A stretch of 64,000 nt of DNA from assembly GCF_003364335.1 (NCBI RefSeq), contig NZ_NXLX01000002.1:1-64000 (forward strand), written 5' to 3'. The notes beneath the pieces were generated by a model, which did no database searches, was not told the origin of the DNA, and saw nothing but the letters and a program-made list of their open reading frames with translations. This stretch comes from Helicobacter anseris. Its GTDB lineage: Bacteria > Campylobacterota > Campylobacteria > Campylobacterales > Helicobacteraceae. A program made the translations under genes and the position numbers. The first letter of the stretch is position 1. The number at the start of each line of letters is the position of its first letter. Shown here piece after piece: positions 27,187-36,447 of the stretch.

Positions 27187-27981
27187 ATGCAAAAAATACT
27201 ACAAGACATTGATAGACTACAAAAGTTTGTAACAGAAAATACCCTGTCAAAATCCATCGAAGCCAAGATGAATGAGGATTTTAAACTAAATTATACTTAT
27301 GATTCTAATGCAATTGAGGGAAATACACTTACATTGCTTGAAACAAAGATAGTGTTAGAGGGAATTACAATTGGTGGAAAAAGCTTAAGAGAGCATTTTG
27401 AAGTGATTAATCATCATAATGCAATAGATTATATTTATAATCTTGTAATAGATAAAACATTGTTAAGCGAGTATGATATAAAATCTATACATTCTTTGAT
27501 TTTAAAGAATATTGATGATGAAAATGCAGGTAAATATCGAGAATGTAATGTAAAAATTAGCGGAGCAATGCATATTCCACCAGAGCATTACGAAGTTCCA
27601 ATGCAAATGCAAGATTTTATACAATGGTATCATCAGCAAGCTTTTTCTATGCACCCAGTTATTAGAGTTTCAAGAATGCATAGTCTTTTTGTGGGTATCC
27701 ACCCTTTTATTGATGGAAATGGAAGAACAGGCAGATTGTTAATGAATCTTGAATTATTAAAATCAAATCTTCCGGCAATCAGCATAAAGAGCAATAAGAG
27801 ACTTGAATATTTTAAAGCATTAGATAAAGCTCAAACAGATAAAGACTATCAAGATATTGATAGGATAATAGCAGATTGTGTATATCAATCTTTATTGCAA
27901 AAAGAAGAATTGATTTTGCAATTTTTACAAAATAAAAACAATAATCTTCATAAAACAAATACAATAAAACGAAGTAGATAA
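27187..27981 (+). CDS. Fic-domain protein (AMPylator family), copy 2
   Basis: 264 residues with the complete active loop HPFIDGNGRTGR at 172-183 and the class II inhibitory motif SNAIEGN at 40-46. Sequence identity to copy 1 is low outside these motifs, so it is a separate lineage, not a duplication. The region ECNVKISGAMHIPPEHYEVP forms the target-docking flap seen in Fic enzymes. No ribosome-binding site stronger than AAGAAAAAT is visible before the ATG. Downstream lies a structured intergenic segment rather than an antitoxin gene. Confidence 0.9.
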   Translation: MQKILQDIDRLQKFVTENTLSKSIEAKMNEDFKLNYTYDSNAIEGNTLTLLETKIVLEGITIGGKSLREHFEVINHHNAIDYIYNLVIDKTLLSEYDIKSIHSLILKNIDDENAGKYRECNVKISGAMHIPPEHYEVPMQMQDFIQWYHQQAFSMHPVIRVSRMHSLFVGIHPFIDGNGRTGRLLMNLELLKSNLPAISIKSNKRLEYFKALDKAQTDKDYQDIDRIIADCVYQSLLQKEELILQFLQNKNNNLHKTNTIKRSR

Positions 27982-28023
27982 TCCCTCCCTATTCTCATTT
28001 TTAATCCTTCTAAGTTTTTAGCT

Positions 28024-28113
28024 CCCTTATTTATTACAATCATAAAATTTAAAAATTTGCATCTTGCTCCCGCAAGATGCCATAAGGGAAATAAAGTCTT
28101 ACAAATGCCTTAT
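28024..28113 (+). other. Structured intergenic element with alternative hairpins
   Basis: Within the 247-bp gap 27982-28228, GCATCTTGC (28059-28067) and GCAAGATGC (28072-28080) form a perfect 9-bp hairpin with loop TCCC. It is enclosed by CCCTTAT (28024-28030) and ATAAGGG (28082-28088). The latter could pair instead with CCTTAT at 28108-28113, giving two exclusive folds. An attenuator, antisense RNA or replication element are possible. The strand of transcription is not known. Confidence 0.45.
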
Positions 28114-28165
28114 ATTGGTCCTTTTAGCCTTTTTATTAGTTGTAAAATTCCTATGTAATAAAAAA

Positions 28166-28178
28166 GAATAAATTATTC
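28166..28178. repeat. AT-rich palindrome GAATAA-N-TTATTC, copy 4
   Basis: Perfect 6-bp dyad with flanks AATAAAAAA and TTTTTTATT, giving about 15 symmetric bases on each side. It lies 50 bp upstream of the small-gene/parA operon beginning at 28229, with more half-sites (AAAAAGGAATAAAAACGAATA) to its right. Confidence 0.75.
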
Positions 28179-28228
28179 TTTTTTATTCTAAAAAGGAATA
28201 AAAACGAATAGAAAGGAAATAGCAAAAT

Positions 28229-28444
28229 ATGGAAAAACATAGCTATGCAGCAATGATTATTTTTAAAGAACATTTGAAAGTTTCTCATATGGATAAAAAG
28301 GAATTAAAAGAATATGCTGAGAGTAGGGGAGTGGAAGCAAAAGGAGTTAGAATGAGAGAATTGCTTGGAACTTTAGCACTTGCTGAAGCGTATGATAAAC
28401 TCTATGAAGAGTATCAGATTTTAAAAGAAAAGGCAAAAAAATGA
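28229..28444 (+). CDS. Small hypothetical protein, first gene of a partition-like operon
   Basis: 71 residues, mostly helical and charged (MDKKELKEYAESRGVEAKGV, then a C-terminal helix LAEAYDKLYEEYQILKEKAKK). AAAGGAAA precedes the ATG. Its TGA overlaps the next ATG (ATGA), so the two are coupled. No family recognised. Confidence 0.6.
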   Translation: MEKHSYAAMIIFKEHLKVSHMDKKELKEYAESRGVEAKGVRMRELLGTLALAEAYDKLYEEYQILKEKAKK

Positions 28445-28668
28445 ATTTAAAAGATTGTTTAAAAGAAACAGTAAATTATTTAAAAGATGATAGCAGGCAA
28501 GAGGATTTTTTCATAAATGGTGAAGTAGTAAGGAAAGATTTTTCTGGAGATATTAAAAAAGTTTATATAAGAGATGAAATTTTAGAATATCCAAAGAACA
28601 ATAATCTTGAAATAATGGCAATAACACTACTTTTTTTAACTGTTTGCGATGCACAGGAGCTGAAATAA
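28441..28668 (+). CDS. Small hypothetical protein
   Basis: 75 residues, starting MNLKDCLKETVNYLKDDSRQ. Coupled by a 4-bp overlap to the gene before it and 3 bp from the gene after it. Acidic with one central hydrophobic end segment (LEIMAITLLFLTVCD). No recognised domain. Confidence 0.55.
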   Translation: MNLKDCLKETVNYLKDDSRQEDFFINGEVVRKDFSGDIKKVYIRDEILEYPKNNNLEIMAITLLFLTVCDAQELK

Positions 28669-28671
28669 GAT

Positions 28672-28878
28672 ATGGATTTAGACAATATTTTAAAGGAAAT
28701 TGATAGAAAATCAACAAGCAACCTAAATAGGGTAGGTAATAAAATAAATTTTAAAGTGGATTTTTCTATTGAAGAAGTTAAAAGAATTGATGAGTTTGCA
28801 AAAAAGAATTATATCAAGAGAGGCACAGCAGTCAGAATGATTTTTAGTTTTTTTGTTAATTCTCAAAAAAAGGATTAA
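28672..28878 (+). CDS. Small ribbon-helix-helix-like protein 1
   Basis: 68 residues. The central part NKINFKVDFSIEEVKRIDEF followed by AKKNYIKRGTAVRMIFSFF has the strand-helix-turn-helix rhythm of ribbon-helix-helix DNA-binding proteins, though no single residue proves it. It ends 3 bp before the next gene, and lies two genes ahead of parA, where small DNA-binding partners of ParA are often found. Confidence 0.5.
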   Translation: MDLDNILKEIDRKSTSNLNRVGNKINFKVDFSIEEVKRIDEFAKKNYIKRGTAVRMIFSFFVNSQKKD

Positions 28879-28881
28879 GTG

Positions 28882-29076
28882 ATGAAAACCGCAAGAGAAA
28901 GATTAAAAGAAAAAGGTTCGCAAAAAAAAGAAAGAATTGCTATTTCAATCATAATCACGCCAGAAGAATTAGAGATTTTAAAGCAACATGCACTCAAAGA
29001 AGGTAGAAACAAAAGCAATGCTTTTAAAAATATTATAAGAGATTTTTTAGATAAACAACAGGAGGAATTAAGATGA
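28882..29076 (+). CDS. Small ribbon-helix-helix-like protein 2, ParA partner candidate
   Basis: 64 residues from ATG 28882 (a GTG immediately upstream is also open). ERIAISIIITPEELEILKQH followed by ALKEGRNKSNAFKNIIRDFL fits the RHH/CopG-type fold: one strand, then two helices with the G-R/K-N-K-S turn. It overlaps parA by 4 bp (ATGA), the arrangement expected for a centromere-binding partner of ParA. Confidence 0.6.
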   Translation: MKTARERLKEKGSQKKERIAISIIITPEELEILKQHALKEGRNKSNAFKNIIRDFLDKQQEELR

Positions 29077-29603
29077 TTATTAGTGTTTGGAATATGAAAG
29101 GTGGAGTAGGGAAGACACATCTATCCTTAGCTTTGGCTAAAGACTTAAATTTGAAATATTATACAAATGAAAACAATTTTTTGGAAGACACCATTTTGCT
29201 AAAAGATGATACAAAAATTGCTGATGCAGCCATTTTTGATTTTGGTGGCTTTGTTGATAAAATTGCTAATTATCTAAAAATCAGTGATCTAATCATAGTT
29301 CCTACCACTAGAGATAAACTAGCATTATTAAAAACCTATGAAACATTAAAAATTATTGAAAGTATCAATAAAAATATTATTATTGTTGTAACAAAAAACA
29401 AAAATCATTTCCAAGATGAAACCTTTAAAATGCTAGAAAAAATCAATAAAAACCAATATAAGACTTTTTTATTGAATGAAAGTAATATTTTTCAAAAATC
29501 TTTGGAAGAAAATGTTAGTGTGTGGCAATTGTCTTGCAATTTTGCCTATAAAAATAAGACAATTACTGTGCAATATAAAGAATTACTTGATTTTTTTAAT
29601 TGA
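29073..29603 (+). CDS. ParA-family partition ATPase, short form
   Basis: 176 residues with the deviant Walker A motif MKGGVGKTHLS at residues 8-18, then DAAIFDFGG (Walker A') and LIIVPTTRDKLALLKTYE. It lacks the N-terminal DNA-binding domain of long ParA proteins, so it is the ParF/Soj-like short kind. It would segregate a plasmid or stabilise an integrated element together with the RHH gene in front of it. AGGAGG precedes the start. The 3' end overlaps the convergent relaxase gene by 21 bp. Confidence 0.85.
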   Translation: MIISVWNMKGGVGKTHLSLALAKDLNLKYYTNENNFLEDTILLKDDTKIADAAIFDFGGFVDKIANYLKISDLIIVPTTRDKLALLKTYETLKIIESINKNIIIVVTKNKNHFQDETFKMLEKINKNQYKTFLLNESNIFQKSLEENVSVWQLSCNFAYKNKTITVQYKELLDFFN

Positions 29604-31157
29604 GTAATTATTGCTTCTGTTAATTTGCTGGAGTTCTTTTTCTACAAAAGCCATTTTTTTGGCTTTTTTGGTTTTTTCCATATCGGTGATAGTATCTTGC
29701 TGCATCATCTGTAGTTTTAATTGTTTTAGTTTTTCATATCTTTTTTCAATTGCTTCTTTTATCTTTTTTTCTAATTCAGAAATTCTCTCCTCAAAATTTT
29801 CTTTTTCATTAGGGTTTATTTCATTATCATCAAGAAGATATTTTTTGCAATCTTTTAGAATTTTCATTTTTTTATTTAAAACAAAAAGTGTTTGATCTTT
29901 TTTATTCTCAAAGAATTCATTGTCTAATAGTTTTCTATTGAGTTCCAGTAAAGAAAAATCAAGCTCCTTTTGCTCTGTATTTTCTAAGAAAAAAAGGTTA
30001 TTTAATACTTTTTTTGATAGATATTTTCTATCAATTTTCTTAAAAAAACTTAATATCTTATCTTGCTCTTTTAGTTTTTCTTTATTGTCAAAGTAAATAG
30101 AATATTTTTCTTCTAATACAAATAAATCGTCTATATTTTTTTTGATTTTTTCTATTTCTTCTACATTCTTTAAAATTCTATTTCCAACCTTACTAAATCT
30201 CTTAAGTTGTGCAAAATTTCTATTTTCTAAAGCAGGAAGTGCATTTAATTCTTTTAAGCCATTTTCATTTAATCTCTCTAAGTTTTTCTCACTTCTATTA
30301 AGGCTCTCTACTATCTCTTTAAAGAGCAGGGCAGTTGAATGTTTGTATTCTCTTTTATGTTCCTTTTGGCTAACAAAATCTTCCAATTCTGCAATTTTTC
30401 TATCCAGTAAAACTTTTGGTTTTGCATTTTCATACACCAAAGTTCCAGCAGACAAGACTGCAAGATTATCTTTAAAGTTTTCTCTTAGATCATAAAAAAA
30501 CTTTCTACACTCACTCTTTGATGAAAAATGAAGTTTTTTGCCAGTTTGCATATTGTTTTTATTCAGAATTACGTGGATATGTGGCTTTTTTTGATGATAA
30601 TGAGGAATTAAAGCAAATTTGTAATCCTCAAAATAATCTCTCATAGTATGAAAAACAGAATTTTGAAGTGCTTTAGTAGAAAAATCATTTTTTTGCTCAT
30701 CAAGACTAAAAACTAAGTGCATTGCCTCATTTAAATCTTTTTCTTTACAAAAATCACTCTCCCAATCTCTTAAAATATCTTTGATGCTTAAAAACTCAAA
30801 ATCTTGATTAAGTGCTTTTTCATTATCAAAGTTAGAATTCTTTAATGCGTAGAGTAGGGCATTCTTAAGATGTATTTTTTTCATATTTCCAATATTTTTA
30901 ACAACAATTTGTTTTTTATGTTCAGAGTAAGAAGCATAAAGATTGGAGTAACTATTTCCTTGAAAAAAACCAATATTAGAAAAAGTTTTTGGCAAAAAAT
31001 CCCTAAAATATTCCTTGATGCTCTCTCTAGTAGATCTTATCTTCTTAATTCTTTGATATTCAAAAAGTTCCTCATTATCTACTGATACTTTTCTAGGGCG
31101 ACCAACCCTACCTTTTATTACTTCTCTTAATCTTGTTGCTTCATTTATATCATTCAT
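29583..31157 (-). CDS. MOB relaxase (MobA/VirD2-like)
   Basis: 524 residues. The metal-binding motif is H186-Y-H188...PHIHVILN (H193, H195), the three-histidine cluster of DNA relaxases that nick oriT and lead strand transfer. The N-terminus contains GRVGRPRK, an AT-hook-like basic patch. The C-terminal half (residues ~240-520) is coiled-coil and charged, with no helicase or primase motif. The catalytic tyrosine is not certain; several tyrosines occur at residues 50-77. No conjugation apparatus genes are present, so the element would be mobilised by another system. An oriT-like sequence lies 140 bp upstream. Confidence 0.8.
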   Translation of the reverse strand: MNDINEATRLREVIKGRVGRPRKVSVDNEELFEYQRIKKIRSTRESIKEYFRDFLPKTFSNIGFFQGNSYSNLYASYSEHKKQIVVKNIGNMKKIHLKNALLYALKNSNFDNEKALNQDFEFLSIKDILRDWESDFCKEKDLNEAMHLVFSLDEQKNDFSTKALQNSVFHTMRDYFEDYKFALIPHYHQKKPHIHVILNKNNMQTGKKLHFSSKSECRKFFYDLRENFKDNLAVLSAGTLVYENAKPKVLLDRKIAELEDFVSQKEHKREYKHSTALLFKEIVESLNRSEKNLERLNENGLKELNALPALENRNFAQLKRFSKVGNRILKNVEEIEKIKKNIDDLFVLEEKYSIYFDNKEKLKEQDKILSFFKKIDRKYLSKKVLNNLFFLENTEQKELDFSLLELNRKLLDNEFFENKKDQTLFVLNKKMKILKDCKKYLLDDNEINPNEKENFEERISELEKKIKEAIEKRYEKLKQLKLQMMQQDTITDMEKTKKAKKMAFVEKELQQINRSNNYSIKKIK

Positions 31158-31294
31158 ATTGTTATTCTATCTTAAAATACTATAAAGCTTATCTTCTTTT
31201 CCCTTATTTTATAATTTAATAATTATTTGGAAAATATTTTCCAAGAAAATTTTATAGGTAATTTTTTATGAGAAAAAAATGCAAGCATTTTTTT

Positions 31295-31305
31295 GCAGGA
31301 TAACC
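31295..31305 (-). other. Candidate oriT nic site
   Basis: On the minus strand this reads GGTTATCCTGC-like sequence containing TATCCTGC, the nick consensus YATCCTG|Y of IncP/VirD2-type relaxases. It lies upstream of the relaxase gene on the same strand, next to an inverted repeat at 31273-31294. In RP4 the inverted repeat is 5' of the nick; here it is on the 3' side, which weakens the match. Confidence 0.4.
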
Positions 31306-31567
31306 CTCTGGCATACACATAAAAAATCTTACAAAAGCCTAAATTAGGCTATTTTATTATAAAAAAAATTACCTTAAAAAATCAAAAATTGTATATTGTG
31401 AAAACAGGATTAAAAAATGCAATACTGATTTTTCTTCTTGACAATCTTAAAAAAAGAAATTAGAATTCCAAGCGATTTTTAAATTTGAATGTTGGAAATT
31501 CTAGATTAAAAATTAAAATAAGAAATGTCTTTACAAGAGAAATAGATATATAAGTAAAGAGATAAAG

Positions 31568-31621
31568 TAGTTATGAAAACTATAATTTTCAAACTAAATA
31601 AAATTATAGTTTTCATAACTA
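31568..31621. repeat. 22-bp perfect inverted repeat at element edge (dif-like?)
   Basis: The arms TAGTTATGAAAACTATAATT(TT) at 31568-31589 and 31600-31621 are exact reverse complements around a 10-bp spacer. It lies 50 bp past the end of ppsA. Segments within it (AGTTATGAAAA, six bases, TTTTCAAACT) have the arm-spacer-arm form of Xer recombination sites such as difH. A terminator for ppsA is an alternative, but there is no GC-rich stem. Confidence 0.55.
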
Positions 31622-31670
31622 GAATAATCCATCACTCACTAACAGATAGATAGCAAGGTGGTTTCAATTT

Positions 31671-34091
31671 CTAAGGTAGTTTCAATTCTTTTTCTAGTGT
31701 TTCAATTCTTGTCCAAGTTGATACAATAGAATCTGGATTAAGAGAAATAGAGCTAATCCCTTCTTTTACTAAAAATTCTGCAATCTCTGGATAATCACTA
31801 GGTGCTTGACCGCAGATACCGCAATATTTATTATGTTTTTTGCAAGCCTGGATAGCTCTTTTAAACATTTCAAGCATTGCAGGATTTCTTTCATCAAATA
31901 TATGGCTAACCAATTGTCCATCTCTATCTACACCAAGGGTAAGCTGTGTAAGATCATTTGATCCAATAGAAAATCCATCAAAGATGGATAAAAACTCATC
32001 TGCCAAGATAACATTTACAGGGAGTTCGCACATTACATAAATTTCCAATCCATTCTTTCCAGATTCTAATCCATTTTTTCTCAGTATTTCCAATACTTTT
32101 CTACCCTCTTCTGGAGATCTTAAAAATGGTATCATAACTTTCATATTTGTTAAGCCCATCTCTTCTCTTACCATTGCCAAAGCTTGAATCTCCCACTCAA
32201 ATGCCGTTCTGTAAAGATCGGAATAATACCTACTAGCACCTCTGTATCCTAGCATAGGATTTTCTTCTTGTGGCTCATAATTTACCCCAGCAATCATTCC
32301 TCGATATTCATTGGATTTAAAATCACTAGTTCTAACAATCACTGGCTTTGGATAAAAGGCTGCAGCAATCATACCCATACCTTCAGCAATTTTTTTGATG
32401 AAAAAATCTTTAGGGCTTTCATATCCAGCAATCAATTTATAAACTTCCTCGCTTTCAGCGATTTTTTTACCATTTTGCAAATCAACCAGGGCTAGAGGGT
32501 GTGCTTTAATCTGATTGAGAATAATAAGCTCCATTCTTGCAAGCCCTACTCCATCATTTGGCAATTGAGCAAAACCAAAGGCTTTTTCTGGGTTACCTAT
32601 GTTCATATAAATTTTTGTTTTTGTATTGCCAAGATTTGATAGTTCAATTTTTTCTACTTCGTATTCATGTATGCCTGCATAAACATACCCCTCTTCACCT
32701 TCTGCACAAGATACTGTTACTTCCATACCAGTATAAAGTCTATCTGTAGCACCCACTGCCCCAACAATAGCAGGAACGCCAATTTCTCTAGCTACGATAG
32801 CGGCGTGGCATGTTCTGCCTCCACGATTAGTAATAACAGCAGCAGCTTTTTTCATTGCTGGCTCCCAATCAGGATCTGTATTATCTGTTACAAGGATTTC
32901 ACCTTCTTTAAAAGTATTCATATGCTCAATGTCATTGATAATTCTCACTTTACCAGATCCGATTTTCCCTCCAGTAGCCCTACCTTTGATAATAATTTCT
33001 CTTGCATCATTATTTTTAAATTTATATTTTTCAATTACTTGGGCACTATTTTTATTTTTTTGACTTTGGACTGTTTCTGGCCTCGCTTGAACAATAAATA
33101 TTTCACCGCTATCGCCATCTTTTGCCCATTCCATATCCATAGGTCTATATTCTCCAGCCTCATTGGAGTAATGCTTTTCAATTGTGATTGCATAGCGTGC
33201 AAGGGTTAGTATATCTTCATCAGTGATAGAAAAAGTTTGCATTTCTTTTTGTGTAGTAGCAATATTTTTTGTAGGATGGTCACTGCCTTTAGGCGCATAA
33301 ACCATTTTTACATTTTTATAACCAAGTTGTCTTTTTATAATAGGTCTTTTTCCTTGTTCAAGTGTTGGTTTGAAAACATAGAATTCATCAGGATTTACCG
33401 TTCCACCAACGACATTTTCTCCCAATCCCCAACTTGAAGTAATAAATACAGCATCTTTAAAACCTGTTTCTGTGTCAATAGAAAACATAACCCCAGAGCT
33501 CCCCTTATCTGATCGCACCATTTTTTGCACACCAACAGATAGGGCCACTTTAAAATGATCAAAACCTCTAGAAGCACGATAGCTCACAGCTCTATCGGTA
33601 AATAAAGACGCAAAGCAAGATTTGATATAGTGGATAAGCTCAGTTTGCCCCTTGATACTAAGATAAGTATCTTGTTGTCCTGCAAAACTAGCATCAGGCA
33701 AATCCTCTGCTGTCGCCGAACTTCTGACTGCTACATCGGCCTCTTTCATATTATATTCATCGCTTAAGATTCTATAGGCTTCAAATATTTCATCTCTCAA
33801 ATCTGCTGGGAATGGAGTGCCAAAGATTAGTTCTCTTATTTTTTTTGAACGAGTTTTTAGAACATCTATTTCTGTTACATCAACATTTTTTAATAAATCA
33901 ACAATTTGCTCTCGGATACCCCCACTATCTAGCAAGTACCAATACGCTTCACTTGTAATTGCAAAACCATTTGGAACTTTAATGCCTACAGGAACAAGCT
34001 CTTGGAACATTTCTCCAATACTTGCATTTTTACCACCAACTAGAGGCACATCTTTATTGTTGAGTTCTTTAAAAAACTTGATGTATTTCAT
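31671..34091 (-). CDS. ppsA: Phosphoenolpyruvate synthase
   Basis: An 806-residue enzyme converting pyruvate and ATP to PEP, AMP and phosphate in gluconeogenesis. The N-terminal PEP/pyruvate-binding domain has [11 protein letters not shown] and [20 protein letters not shown]. The phosphohistidine domain has [21 protein letters not shown], and the C-terminal TIM barrel ends with [14 protein letters not shown] start at ATG 34091 ([10 protein letters not shown]), preceded by AAGGA; a TTG five codons upstream is open but lacks support. Its PEP could feed NeuB and DAHP synthase. Confidence 0.95.
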   Translation of the reverse strand: MKYIKFFKELNNKDVPLVGGKNASIGEMFQELVPVGIKVPNGFAITSEAYWYLLDSGGIREQIVDLLKNVDVTEIDVLKTRSKKIRELIFGTPFPADLRDEIFEAYRILSDEYNMKEADVAVRSSATAEDLPDASFAGQQDTYLSIKGQTELIHYIKSCFASLFTDRAVSYRASRGFDHFKVALSVGVQKMVRSDKGSSGVMFSIDTETGFKDAVFITSSWGLGENVVGGTVNPDEFYVFKPTLEQGKRPIIKRQLGYKNVKMVYAPKGSDHPTKNIATTQKEMQTFSITDEDILTLARYAITIEKHYSNEAGEYRPMDMEWAKDGDSGEIFIVQARPETVQSQKNKNSAQVIEKYKFKNNDAREIIIKGRATGGKIGSGKVRIINDIEHMNTFKEGEILVTDNTDPDWEPAMKKAAAVITNRGGRTCHAAIVAREIGVPAIVGAVGATDRLYTGMEVTVSCAEGEEGYVYAGIHEYEVEKIELSNLGNTKTKIYMNIGNPEKAFGFAQLPNDGVGLARMELIILNQIKAHPLALVDLQNGKKIAESEEVYKLIAGYESPKDFFIKKIAEGMGMIAAAFYPKPVIVRTSDFKSNEYRGMIAGVNYEPQEENPMLGYRGASRYYSDLYRTAFEWEIQALAMVREEMGLTNMKVMIPFLRSPEEGRKVLEILRKNGLESGKNGLEIYVMCELPVNVILADEFLSIFDGFSIGSNDLTQLTLGVDRDGQLVSHIFDERNPAMLEMFKRAIQACKKHNKYCGICGQAPSDYPEIAEFLVKEGISSISLNPDSIVSTWTRIETLEKELKLP

Positions 34092-34257
34092 AATCCTTGA
34101 CTCCAAAATTCTAAAATTTCTGTTTATAAGTTTAGCAAAAAACTAGCTTTGAGAGATTGTAAAATTTTTATTTTTTCTAGCAAATATCCTTTAAAGTTTT
34201 AAATAGTTTTTTGTTAAAATTTTAGGACATAGAAAATAAAAATCTCAAGGTTTAAAT

Positions 34258-36447
34258 ATGTTGCAAAATTTACAAGAAATATTAAAAAAACACAAATTAA
34301 CACAGCAAGAATATGAAAATATTAAAGATATTTTACAAAGAGAGCCTAATTTATTGGAAATTGGTATATTTTCTGCAATGTGGAGTGAGCATTGCAGCTA
34401 TAAGTCAAGCAAAAAATATCTCTCAGGCTTTCCTACTAAGGCTCCTTGGGTAATACAAGGTCCTGGAGAGAATGCTGGAGTTATTGATATTACTGGAGGA
34501 TATAGTGCAGTTTTTAAAGTAGAATCTCACAATCATCCAAGTTTTATTGAACCAGTAGCTGGCGCTGCAACTGGTGTTGGCGGTATTATGAGAGATGTTT
34601 TTACCATGGGAGCTCGTCCTGTTGCTAGTTTAGATTCTATTCGTTTTGGGCGTATTGATAGGCAAGATGATACAGGCAAACTCCATCGTTTCTTACTAAA
34701 AGGTGTTGTCAAGGGTATAGGTGGCTATGGCAATTGCATGGGGGTTCCAACAATTGGTGGTGAAACAACTTTTGATGATTGCTATGATGGAAATATACTT
34801 GTAAATGCTTTTACCTTAGGGATTGCAAAAACTGATGAAATTTTTTATGGGAGGGCTGAGGGCATTGGTAATCCTGTGATTTATGTAGGAAGTAAGACTG
34901 GTAGAGATGGATTAGGCGGTGCAGTGATGAGTAGTGATAGTTTTGATGAGGAATCAAAATCCTTACGCCCTACTGTGCAAATTGGAGATCCATTTAGCGA
35001 AAAATTACTATTAGAAGCGTGCCTTGAGCTTTTTAAAAAAGATTTAATTGTTGGCATACAAGATATGGGTGCAGCAGGCTTAACAAGCTCAAGTTTTGAA
35101 ATGGCAGGAAGAAGCGGCAGTGGTATGATAATGCATCTTGATAAAGTTCCAATGAGAGAGCTAGGAATGACGCCTTATGAACTAATGCTAAGCGAATCTC
35201 AAGAAAGAATGCTAATTTGTGCAAAAAAAGGCTGTGAAAAACAGGTTTTAGAGATTTTTGAAAAATGGGAAATTGACGCTTCGGTTATAGGAGAGGTAAC
35301 TGATACTGGGATGATGGAGCTTTATTGGTATAAAGAAAGATGTGCATATATACCTATTGCACCTATTACTGAAAAAGCTCCTGTATTAGACAGAGAGATT
35401 AAAAAACCACAATATCTTAAAGAAGTAGATAGAGATTATCATCCAAAGATAGATTCTTTAAAAGAAGTATTTATGCAAATGTTAGGAAGTATTGATATAG
35501 CCAATAAGTCCTATATCTACAATCAATATGATAGTATGGTGCAAGCAAATACCATTGTTGGTGTGGGAAATGGCGATGCTAGTGTTATTAGGGTAAAAGA
35601 AAATAATACTGCTTTAGCAATGACTATTTTTTCTCCTATCACTTATTGTTACCTGAATCCAAAAGAAGGTGGAAAAATTGCCGTGGCTTGTGCTGGAAGA
35701 AAATGCGTGAGTCGTGGAGCTAGACCTTTAGCAATCAGTGATTGTTTAAATTTTGGTAATCCTACAAATCCAGAGGTAATGTGGCAGTTTAAAGAGGCTA
35801 CCGATGGTATCAAAGAGGCTTGCGAGAAATTAAAAACCCCTGTTGTAAGCGGTAATGTTTCTTTGTATAACCAAACAAATGATAAAGATATTTACCCTAC
35901 TCCAACTATAGTAACCGTGGGATTAAATAAAGATGTGCAAAAAGTTCTTACTAGCGCATTGCAAAAAGAAGATTCTGAACTTATTTTATTTGGAGATTTA
36001 AAAGAGGATTTTGGAGGGAGTTTGATACAAAAGCTTATGGAAAGAAAAATTTTTGGAAAATCTCCGACAATTGATCTTGAAAAAGAATTGCGATTATGGG
36101 ATTTGATACTGCAAGCCAATAATGATAATTTAATCTTAAGTGCCAAAGCTGTTGGTAAGGGCGGTATAGCTATGGCTTTAGCAAAAATGGCAATTCTTGG
36201 AAATAAGGGATTTGAGGTCAATACAGGTGTAAAACCTCATTTATTATTTGCAGAATCTCAAAGCTTAATGATTGTAGAGACACAAAATAGTGATTTACTC
36301 CTCAAAATGGCTAATAAGTTTCAAATAAGCGCGCAGATTCTTGGTAAGGTGAAAATAGATAAAAATATCATTTTAGATTCTTTGCAATTAGATTTAGATG
36401 AGATAGGAAAAGTTTATTATGAGAGTTTTGAGAAATGTCTAGATTGA
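34258..36447 (+). CDS. purL: Phosphoribosylformylglycinamidine synthase, PurL subunit
   Basis: 729 residues, the length of the small-type PurL that works with PurS and PurQ in purine synthesis. Landmarks are [15 protein letters not shown] near residue 40, [41 protein letters not shown], and [20 protein letters not shown] lies before the ATG. Its last 13 bp overlap the LpxR-like gene. Confidence 0.96.
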   Translation: MLQNLQEILKKHKLTQQEYENIKDILQREPNLLEIGIFSAMWSEHCSYKSSKKYLSGFPTKAPWVIQGPGENAGVIDITGGYSAVFKVESHNHPSFIEPVAGAATGVGGIMRDVFTMGARPVASLDSIRFGRIDRQDDTGKLHRFLLKGVVKGIGGYGNCMGVPTIGGETTFDDCYDGNILVNAFTLGIAKTDEIFYGRAEGIGNPVIYVGSKTGRDGLGGAVMSSDSFDEESKSLRPTVQIGDPFSEKLLLEACLELFKKDLIVGIQDMGAAGLTSSSFEMAGRSGSGMIMHLDKVPMRELGMTPYELMLSESQERMLICAKKGCEKQVLEIFEKWEIDASVIGEVTDTGMMELYWYKERCAYIPIAPITEKAPVLDREIKKPQYLKEVDRDYHPKIDSLKEVFMQMLGSIDIANKSYIYNQYDSMVQANTIVGVGNGDASVIRVKENNTALAMTIFSPITYCYLNPKEGGKIAVACAGRKCVSRGARPLAISDCLNFGNPTNPEVMWQFKEATDGIKEACEKLKTPVVSGNVSLYNQTNDKDIYPTPTIVTVGLNKDVQKVLTSALQKEDSELILFGDLKEDFGGSLIQKLMERKIFGKSPTIDLEKELRLWDLILQANNDNLILSAKAVGKGGIAMALAKMAILGNKGFEVNTGVKPHLLFAESQSLMIVETQNSDLLLKMANKFQISAQILGKVKIDKNIILDSLQLDLDEIGKVYYESFEKCLD

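Larger units (their letters stand above)
31158..31670. other. Intergenic region with oriT-like and palindromic sequences
   Basis: 513 bp without a gene. It holds an 18-bp perfect palindrome TTGGAAAATATTTTCCAA (31227-31244), an A7-TGC/GCA-T7 dyad (31273-31294), a candidate nic sequence (31295-31305), a hairpin AGCCTAA-A-TTAGGCT (31336-31350), and the 22-bp inverted repeat at 31568-31621. It separates the mobile element from ppsA. Confidence 0.6.

Noticed and set aside
29611-30495. Plus-strand hydrophobic ORFs opposite the relaxase gene
   Set aside because: Their Phe/Ser/Leu-rich composition is what the antisense of a Lys/Glu-rich coding sequence gives, and they lack start signals.
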